A stretch of DNA of 64,000 nucleotides from assembly GCA_029204225.1 (NCBI GenBank), contig CM055102.1, positions 12,259,939 through 12,323,938 of the forward strand. Direction: 5' to 3'. The position numbers were made by a program, and so were the translations under genes. Shown one piece after another: positions 55,640-64,000 of the stretch; positions within the stretch are counted from its first letter, which is position 1; every line of letters begins with the position of its first letter. A model generated the notes under the pieces. The model made no database searches. It saw only the letters and a program-made list of their open reading frames with translations, and had not been told where the DNA came from. The stretch comes from Diphasiastrum complanatum. Lineage: Eukaryota > Streptophyta > Lycopodiopsida > Lycopodiales > Lycopodiaceae.

Positions 55640-57110
55640 TGGGCAGTTGAATTAACCCCAATCTTCTCTGCTGCTTCTCAAACAAAGCTTTACTGAGTGG
55701 CTTTGTAAAGATATCAACTGTCATTTCCTCTATGGGTATGAAAATTGTTTTCAGTATCTTCTTCTCGAATCACATGATATTTGATACCTATGTGCTTTGT
55801 TTTGGAGTGAAATACAAGATCTTTCGTAAGATAGATTGCTGAAGTGTTATCCATTAACAAGACATAAGATTCAGAAATAGATTCATCAAATCCTTCCAAT
55901 ATCTGTTTGATCTAGATCAACTCATTTGCCATCTTGGCTGCTGCTACATATTCTGCTTCGCAGGAAGATTGAGCTACTGTTGTTTGCTTCTTGCTTATCC
56001 ATAGTATGGCTGCGCTAGATGCTAGAGTACAACCTCTTGAAATACCTTTGCTATCATCCTTTATGGATTCAATATGAAATCTAGCTTCCTTCGTATGTGA
56101 CAGTCCATAGTCTTTCGTTTCTTGAAGATATTGTAGTACTCTCTTTTTTAACTTCCATTGCAACGATTCTGGGTTCCGATTATATTGGATCAGCCTATAT
56201 ACTGCAAACGCTATATTAGGTCTGGTGTTGTCTGCTAGATATAACAATGATCCAATCAGCCTACGATAGGGTGTTTTGGCCATTCGTTCCTCTTCCTCGA
56301 GAGTCTGCGGACAGGCTGCCTTGCTTAGTATTGTTCTAGGTATCATGGGAGTATGCACACCTTTGCACTTGAATATGTTGAAGTCTTCAATGATCTTTTG
56401 AGTGTACTTTTGTTGGTGAAGATACAACTTACCACCTTCAAAGCCTAGATAGATTCTAGCTTCTCCTAGGTTAGCGATCTCAAATATTTCAGAAATGTCC
56501 TTTTTGACATCTAAAATTAACTTATCTCTAGAATGATTATTTCATTTTGGCCATGTTTGATATAATACATTTGACTCAACAAATAAAGGTTTAAAGCCTA
56601 AGGAACGTAGTGCTTCGTCCTTTTTTCTATACCATTGTCTAGCTGATTGTTCCAGACCATCAATGCTTTTATTCATGTGACATCCATATTCTGGATATTC
56701 TTGGTCCATGAATAAGTCTTCTTCCAATTTTACATGTAGTAAAGCAGTTTTCTCATCCACAATATGGATTTTCAGATCATGAGCCACTACATACGCGAAT
56801 AACAAGCGAATTGATGTATGTTTGACTACCAGTGAGAAAGTATCTGTGTAGTCGAATCCATACTTCTATGAGAAACCTTTACCAACTAACCTTGCTTTGT
56901 ATCTGATGTTTTCTCCATCAAGACCTGTTTTGATCTTGTAGATCCACTTGCACTTGACTGGTTTTCTGCCATCAAGAATTGGTGCAAGTGTCCATACATT
57001 GTTCTTATACATGGATGACATTTCGTCCTCCATTGCTTGAATCCAGTGATCTTTATCTGGTCCATCAACAGCTTTCTCGAATGTTTGAGGTTCGTAAGAG
57101 AAACCACAAT
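55640..57110 (-). pseudogene. Family C RT-RNase H block
   Basis: Minus-strand frames: RT start CGFSYEPQTFEKAVDGPDKD and DGRKPVKCKWIYKIKTGLDG, YKARLVGKGFS, then KYGFDYTDTFSLVVKHTS, AHDLKIHIVDEKTALLH, QSARQWYRKKDEALRSLGF. The catalytic Y-V-D-D segment is missing in a deletion near 56540. Then YLHQQKYTQKIIEDFNIF, CKGVHTPMIP, LADNTRPNIAFAVYRL and RNase H (ILWISKKQTTVAQSSCEAEY), LVFHSKTKHIGIKYHVI, and the polypurine tract GAGAGAG at 55626-55632. The N-terminal side is cut at ~57110, next to the 3' flank of transposase copy 2. Confidence 0.9.
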
Positions 57111-57477
57111 TGCAATACAATCCTATTTGTAACATTCAGGTAAAAAATTAAAACGGACTTTTTCTATCATTGTGATAAATAAAAAAATTAATGTGAACAT
57201 GGACACATCCAAAAAAGATGATATATCCCTCATATAGAGAGACTCTCAATTTGGTTTTTGTCCACACTATTGTAGTACAATCATATGTTTAAGATTTAGG
57301 TTAAGAAAATATAACACACATTCCCTATCGATATGAATATGTACCAATATAGTCAGATCCACATGCACAGTGTTTGGATAGTGGAATATTTCTTTTTGGA
57401 GAAAATTGTTGCATTGACAAATATCAATGAAATACATCTTCACCAATAAAGATAAATGTGAACCATAAAGGAGATTT

Positions 57478-60397
57478 TCATAGCAATCGTGCACAAGATA
57501 GCACCCTAAAGACCTCAATGTTTGACAACATGGGTTGGTGTATGTACATGCTGTGGTTGTCATCTAATCCAAATACCCGCATGTAAACAAAATACATATG
57601 TTTACAGGCCAAAAATCTTTTATCTCTTGTGGAACGAAACATAAAATCTGGACATGTGCAAGAGGGGTTTGTGCTAATTATGATTTTGTATGTATGTCCC
57701 TCAATCCTTGATTGTGTTGTCTCTATCTCAAAAACTTCATGCTCTTTTGTCCTCACTACTTCTGTTGACACCACTCTCGCTATCATGTTGGCAGCTGACT
57801 CTATTCTCTTTAAAGCCTCTCTTGATACATGTGACCTGTAGCGCCCATTACGAGTGTCTTCTTGGATATGAGGCAACGTTGGTGGAACCTCTATTTTAGT
57901 TTCCGAATGAAAACCTGCCAAATTGAGATTCTCAACCTCCTCATTTGTTAGGTGAGTGCCAATGGCTATGGGCTAAGTGCCTGGAGCCATTCAAGGTATT
58001 GTTTGAATGCCCCGATAGGGATTCCATGTGTGTTGAGCATTGTTGTTGCAAAAGTACATGAATTGTCCTTTCTTCCATGCGTTGTATTGTAGCATACCAA
58101 AGAAACAAGGAGTGGGTTTTCCCTTTTCTCCTCCAGCCATCTTTTGGTCACATCTCCCTTTTCCTTCTAGCCATCTCATACATCTGACTTTGTTTCTAGG
58201 TGGCAATCTTCTAATGGCCCAAAGTACATCATTCACGTTTCTCTCAACAACTCTTTATCCATTTTGTGCTACTGTCTTTGCCTCATTTTGTTGTGCAGCA
58301 CCAATAATTTCTGGCTCTTCCTCAACAATCCTCTGCTACGTCGACCATGAACACTCTGCTTTCGAGTATGGGTGGTGTACTCAGGTCTATGGCTATCACA
58401 GTCATTCACACCCTCCACATTTGTTGATCTTCTTTTTTTCTTCTGAAAGTTGTGTTATCACCATGCATTTGTGGATTCTCTTCCATGTTAGTCCTTGTCA
58501 CAACATGTTGCACCACATGATTAACAAACCTAGGCTGATTCACTCTACAAAACACTCGATCAACGAGATCTTGCAAACTATTTCCACGTCCTATGTGTCT
58601 TCCCTCGTTGAATGAAATTTGTTTGGTTGTTTGCAAGATCTGTCACAGCAGCATCATAGAGAGAAATCTGTTTTTTTGTCCTTCTCCAGCTAACCAACTA
58701 CCATGGACTGACTCTGCCAAATTTGTTTGTGCTGTTTATGCTAGAGTCTCCACATTATCAACATTGACGATCAGCAACAGTTAGAAAGTAAAAATTAGAA
58801 TATAAATCTATATACTTCATAGAAATTTAGATGGAAGTGATTTCCAGATTAAAGCCTTACAAAAGATATCAGATTTCCCCAGTGGGCTATTCTGAGATTC
58901 CACCAACTCATCCAAGAATCCATATATTGAAGGTCATTGTCTCTCGCTTTTCCTGTGTTCCACCATGTTCTGATCTGTCTATACATAGAAATTGCTATCT
59001 CTCTGCTTGTTGCCTTCCTCCAACTTTCACACAATTCAACATGACACTTTCTGTGCTCTTTAGTGACATATCTATCTGTGTGAATTTTAAGGCTTTGCAC
59101 CCAATGAAACAAACATGATCTCTCTCTCTCTCTCTATCATCCATAGTGTTACCTTGATTGTATGCCTTTCTGATTGCACGCCAATTTGCTTGTGCCTCAT
59201 CTGCCATAAACCCATGAAAATTTGGCCGATTATGATTATTTTTCATCACCACTACATTGAGCTTCTCCCATAACAGGAATTCTGCACCCTCGTCTTCTTC
59301 TTTCATTTCACATGTTGCTAATGTGAGCAATTCTTGCAAGCTGTTCCAGAGAAGACAAAGTTAGTTGGCAACAATAAGATAGAATCTTGGCAATTTTATG
59401 TACTATACTTGCTTTGGATCATACACATGGGCAGCCATTGTCACCCATCCATTTACTTTGTGTGTGTGATCAAACATTATCCAAGCTCTTTCCAGATTGC
59501 CAAATCCCTCTCTGTTCATTCTAACAACAAGGTCCACTCCAGAGGCATCACCTTTTGTAGACATCTTGAACACGTAACACCTATCTGTATCTCCTCCTTG
59601 TCTTGGAAATGAGATACCATGAAAGAAATCATAGCGACAAGTTCTCTTGAGGTCCAATAACAAGTCAAGGAAATCTGATGGAGGACACAAGTCCTTTTTT
59701 GCAATGTTTACCATCCTCCAAAATCCAGTTTGCATGACTAGAGACTGGAACTCATTTGCCACTCTACCTATGTCTACGTCTGTCATTTCATCTCCTCCAG
59801 TGACACAGGTCGTAATCAAGTCTCTTGCTATTTGCAATTGAATTTTTTTGGGACCTGCTCCTCTGTCAATTCGAAGTATATTTGTAACTTTATCTCTTAT
59901 TGTTTCTAATCTTTTTTTGCTCACTCTTGTGCAAACAAGATGGTCATGTACTTCTGAGTATATGACTATTCTAGTTTCTCGTGGATTTTCAAGAGTTACG
60001 TAATAGACCACAAATGTGCATACACTAATACATATTGGCACAAACTTGCAATAAAAACACTTAAGAGAGCCATATTGACCAACACACTCAGAGAATTGTG
60101 GACAAACTTTGAGTACGTGACCAGAAAAATGAAGTGTGTTTGGTAGCCTCTTTCTATCTCGCCCTCCAAAGTTTAGATTAGGACACTCGTACAAACCTGC
60201 ACAAATGCTTTTGCACACCTTTCATTAAAAACAACATTTGATGTCACTGGTTTGGTCCACAAATGTCCATCATATTTTTGTTGCATTCCATCCCACGTAT
60301 TGCAAATATCATCCACCCCTGATAGCTCAAAAGCAATGTTGCCATCATACTCCACAGGCAGCTCAGACACACGTACAATCTTGTCACATGTAGACAA
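57478..60397 (-). pseudogene. SWIM-zinc-finger transposase, copy 2 (MULE-like), near full length
   Basis: N-terminus VSELPVEYDGNIAFELSG and QQKYDGHLWTKPVTSNV (60397-60190), a one-base frame change, a Cys/His-rich DNA-binding-like region (YECPNLNFGGRD, CVGQYGSLKCFYCKF, VIYSEVHDHLVC), a helical region, then the catalytic-like part CYVFKMSTKGDASGVDL, AWIMFDHTHKVNGWVTMAA, YDPKQ, an intron (GTATAG...AACAG, ~59340-59412), FHGFMADEAQANWRAIRKAY, and, after a slip in a GA run at 59119-59133, RSCLFHWVQSLKIHTDRYV. Further exons lead to FNEGRHIGRGNSLQDLVD, a Cys-rich block, and the SWIM finger CTCPDFMF...CKH (57600-57660). It matches copy 1 in order and intron position. Mutator-like assignment is inferred from SWIM plus D/D motifs. 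Confidence 0.78.
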
Positions 60398-60399
60398 GA

Positions 60400-63300
60400 A
60401 TTTCTACAAGGTTCCATTCTCTGAGGTTGTTAGACCCACTCAAGAGTCTACCGCACAGGATGACGACCCATCCTTGCAAAGCCAAACTCAAGTTCGTGAT
60501 GACATATCCGACTCCGTGGATGTTTCCATCCAAGAGACGCCCACAAAAGGTATAGCCCTTCTATGAATCAGTTTTGCTCATTTTTCTTGTTATCATTTAG
60601 TATCACATATTTGCGAGACATTGTGTTTTATAGAGTTTCTACTGTATTTGAGAGATTATTCTCATTATTTTGATTTGTCACTGTATTTTGTCCATGATAT
60701 GTTCAGGAAAAAATTCCCACAACAGAAAGGAAGATGCTAGTGAGTACTATGGAAAATTGATACAGACATATTTATGTCAATCAGTTCTGACAAAACTAAA
60801 AGTCCCAACTAGCATCCCTGTACCTTTTGTTCCACTATGCAGGATGATTCCAAATGAAGCTGTGAGGCCAATTAGGGAAGACTTGTCTCATCTAAAGAAA
60901 GAATTTTGAAAGTATGGCTACCTGGAGTCGAAGGGCTCCTTCATTTTATCATGCACCAACATGGATGGCAATGAAATTGAGGTAACTCCTCCAATCACTT
61001 CAGATTGGGACTCCATGTGGCACGTCGTAAATGAGGAGTTCGAGGCCGACCTAGCAAGAAGCCCAGAGTGGTGGTCCCATTTGAAAAACAAGATGTTTTT
61101 TGTTTACAACAGGTTGAGAGCATTTATGTCCAAGATCAAAGAAGGCAAGATTAATGTTATTTTTTGATAAATCTATGTCGATGTTAATAGTATTAGTGTT
61201 GATGTGAATAAATCTTTGTATCAATATTTTGATGTGAATACCATATTGTTTTTGTTTTGAGTTTTACTCATTAGAGTCTTTTTTTCTGTTCTAATGAATA
61301 TAGCTTTTCAAAACATAAAATATTGGCACATTCGTGTGGCTGCAACCTTCATCAACTTTGAGAAGTGAGATGAGGGAGAGTTGTTATTGGCCTTGACTGG
61401 AATAAATAGGTACTTGTCTATTTTTTTCCTATGAATACGAAGATTTTTAATCAAATAAAATGGTGTGAACCATTATTTGAATCATTACATGGTATGAAAT
61501 GCCATTAACCATTGTACGTCCAAGTAATGATGAAAGCATAGAAGGTTATTGCCAAGGTATTCTCTCTATTTGTTAAAGAATGGAATGTATTCTAGACTTG
61601 TTGGTTTATTTGCAGTATCAGATTATTATGAATTATATTGGAGCTATATTATAGATTTTTGAAGTCACTCTCATGATCTCTCATTTGTTGTTGTAGGCTA
61701 AATGAGGCATATGTGAAGCCCAATCTATTTGGTAGAATATTTCAAATCAGACAGTTTGGTACTACAAACAAAGAAGCTCTTTTGAAACACATTCCTCGTG
61801 AAGATTTGATTTGGATGGGCAAAGAGCTAGAAAAAAAGACCAAGAGAGAAGGAGCTCAGAAGACATGGTAAAATTGCTCTTTGGCACTCCTGAGCCACAT
61901 AGTCTTTAAGGTATGGCATTTTTTTTGGTACATGATAATTAGCACCATAGAAATTTTGAAGTCTTTTTATGGATAAATCTAAGCTCTTATGTAGGACGAG
62001 TTTGAAGAGAGGACAAAAGAATATCAAGTCGAATCATCAAAACTAGGAGAAGAAGCAATGGGACATGCCATGAAGGAAACTGAACGCCATTTCAAGGTGA
62101 AGTGCTACAAGCTTTCTCAGGTAGCCAATCCTGCAAATGGCAATGACTTTTTTTGACTGGTGATGACTATTCCATGGGACAAGCCCAAGCTTCATGTGGC
62201 CTCAGAGGAGAAGCTAGTCTTGGTATCCAATGCCAAGGTAAGCAAAGTGCATTTCAATGCATTTAATCACACAGTAAATGTTTTGATTAATTCATGGGAT
62301 TTAATTGAGATAGAACTTGATAAATGTACAACCCATGCTTTGTGTTTGATTGATTGTGAAAATTTTCTTTTTTTTACATTGGAGTGTAGATTAGTCAACC
62401 CAGAAAGGCAAACATAATGAAAATGATGATAAATGCTTCGGAGCATGCACGAAATTTTGTCATGATGTCGTGAGATAAGAACGTCTTTCGTGTATGGATA
62501 GATGTTGAAACATTTTGGATACAGCTAGAGGACATTGTGTGCCCACAAGTGATTGAGATTGTGGAGCAAGTAGAGTTCATTAGCCTACCCCTAATGTTTT
62601 CTATGTACTTGAAAACATGGAAACAAAAATACTTTTTGGATATTTTCAAGGTCATCCAGGGCAAGATAATGCACTCCCTCCCACCTAAAAAACAACCAGA
62701 CATAATGTGTGCAGCCAGGAGGATTGTATTCAGGTATTCTTGTTGACATTAAGTATCGTTCAATCTCAATTCAAAGCATGTATTTTGTGAATTATTATGG
62801 ATCGATTTTTTTGTGATCATTGTATTAGTATGTTATGTCAAACTACTATAGAAATAATCATATTCTCATTTGAAATGTAAATGGTTGTCTCATTCTATTG
62901 CTTGCAATGAACTACCATCAATCCCCACAACATGTGGACATTTGGTGTAATTTGGAGGGTGGACAGTCCATGTACACCAATTCTATGGTTGCATCGGTAG
63001 GACTTTTTTCATATTGCTATGATTAATATCTACTCAATGCTTGCAGAGCCTCTGCTTACTGTAATGGGTATTCATGAGAGAGCCTTCTCAGGGTGAATCC
63101 ACATGGATTTTATCACTCTTGCCTTCAGTACTTGGAAGGAGGAGAAATCCAAGTTTTACATTACTTTCCAAGGAGCCACACACAAGGTGCGTGTGACTGA
63201 GGCCACCCTTGCTGCCATAGGGATAGCATCTGATACCCAAGCCTCACCAAACCATAAGCAACCTATATCCATAGGTGCATCAGCTTGGTACAGAGGGGAG

Positions 63301-63990
63301 AATTGCGGCATGACCCCTAAACAATGAAAATGAAGAGAGAGGGTGAGCACAGGCTCCATGCAAACGAACTATGAGATGCCACCAACAGTGGGTCTTGATG
63401 ATGATTCATACCCACCCTCTGATTTTCAAGGGGATGATTCAATCACTACATCTGAGCAAAAGCTCATACTCATAGACACTGAGGAGTAAGATTATTACTA
63501 TCATTTTTTTTAATGTTCTTTATTATTTATGTCAAGTCTTGCGCTAATCCTAATGGTGAATTTCAATATTTTTGTAGGCTTCATTCAAGCATTGTTAAGA
63601 ATGGAAAACTTTGGAGAGACTTCCAAGATGAATACCTTAAAGTGTTTTGTAACAATGGTGTTATCAGAGGGCAGCCCACACCCTTCGGAGCTGTGGAGCT
63701 TGTTTTTGTTGACTTTCCAACAGATGTAGCTATGAATGGCATAGAGGGTATGATTCCAGAATGGAACTTCTGGTCGGATACTCTGTGAATCTGCATTTGC
63801 GGTCGTTGAAATATTACTGCAGATAATGGGTTCTTTGTGACACTACATGGCATATCCCACAATGTCAAGATCGATGAGCAAGCAAAAGTATGGGGTATGG
63901 AGTTGTGTGAGAGGTCCATAGTTTACAATGCCACCCCATGTTTGGAAATCTTCGGATCCACACCGTGAGGTAATGTCATGTATGATGTAG
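60400..63990 (+). pseudogene. Multi-exon ParB-like / possible methyltransferase gene, divergent to transposase
   Basis: Exons inferred from reading frames and GT-AG sites: A ends 60549 (DISDSVDVSIQETPTKG, donor GTATAG); B 60707-61167; C ~61330-61410; D from 61697; E 61995-62237; F 62390-62733; G 63047-63186; then pieces to 63980. Exon B holds RMIPNEAVRPIREDLSHLKK, then a TGA at 60907, KYGYLESKGSFILSC and, near its end, FFVYNRLRAFM. This follows the ParB N-domain plan (P-N-x-x-R-P-I-R-x-x-L, helix, K-x-x-G-x-L, then D-G-x-H-R-x-x-A), with the G-x-H apparently deleted. Exon F encodes RKANIMKMMINASEHARNFV and LEDIVCPQVIEIVEQVEF. Exon I has AVELVFVDFPTDVAMNG, loosely like the D-P-P-Y box of DNA methylases but degenerate, then FFVTLHGISHN. 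About six stops. The plant-wide role is unknown. Confidence 0.55.
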
Positions 63991-64000
63991 AATAAGCTCA

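Overview
This window is plant nuclear DNA from a large, repeat-dominated genome. The plant call rests on a STIG1-type cysteine-rich gene, a nuclear tRNA-Arg(CCU) with no encoded CCA, Ty1-copia elements primed by initiator tRNA-Met, a chromodomain Ty3-gypsy element, SWIM-zinc-finger transposases with spliceosomal introns, and a Helitron terminus. I cannot name the species; the density of decayed, nested elements would suit a fern, lycophyte or gymnosperm. Almost all coding sequence is transposon-derived and broken. The only clearly intact genes are the tRNA (12229-12301) and the STIG1-like gene (18200-18688, minus).

Region by region: 1-9.5 kb is a pile-up of copia fragments, including a family (here A) whose reverse transcriptase core is deleted, plus gag, leader and LTR of a second family (B). 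9.5-14 kb is mostly unassigned but holds a coding-like relic, the tRNA, a minisatellite and a Helitron helicase tail. 14-16.3 kb is a copia RT/RNase H block (family C) with part of its LTR. 17-19.3 kb is host gene space: a relic resembling plant TraB-domain proteins on the plus strand, with the STIG1-like gene antisense inside it. 19.97-20.7 kb holds a Helitron 3' end and an 18-bp minisatellite. 20.7-29 kb has a gypsy fragment hit by a minus-strand copia element (E1), a tandem duplication across that junction, and a plus-strand copia pol block (D). 31.4-34.8 kb is a chromodomain gypsy element. 35.7-38 kb is the first SWIM transposase relic, followed by GA tracts and foldback repeats. 41.2-42.2 kb is an unidentified coiled-coil frame broken only by stop codons.

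42.9-57.1 kb is a nested stack: family C copia elements sharing an LTR, split by another LTR element (E2) that carries an intact 380-codon frame of unusual content, itself next to a complete family A deletion derivative (47509-52079). 57.5-64 kb holds the second SWIM transposase (minus) and, divergent from it, a multi-exon plus-strand gene with a ParB-like N-terminal domain and a possible methyltransferase-like C-terminal part. This pair is the best candidate for an undescribed system.

Most of these genes no longer work together. The recoverable functional logic is that of transposons: LTR, primer site, gag-pol and polypurine tract for retroelements, and a transposase with a divergent partner gene for the SWIM element.
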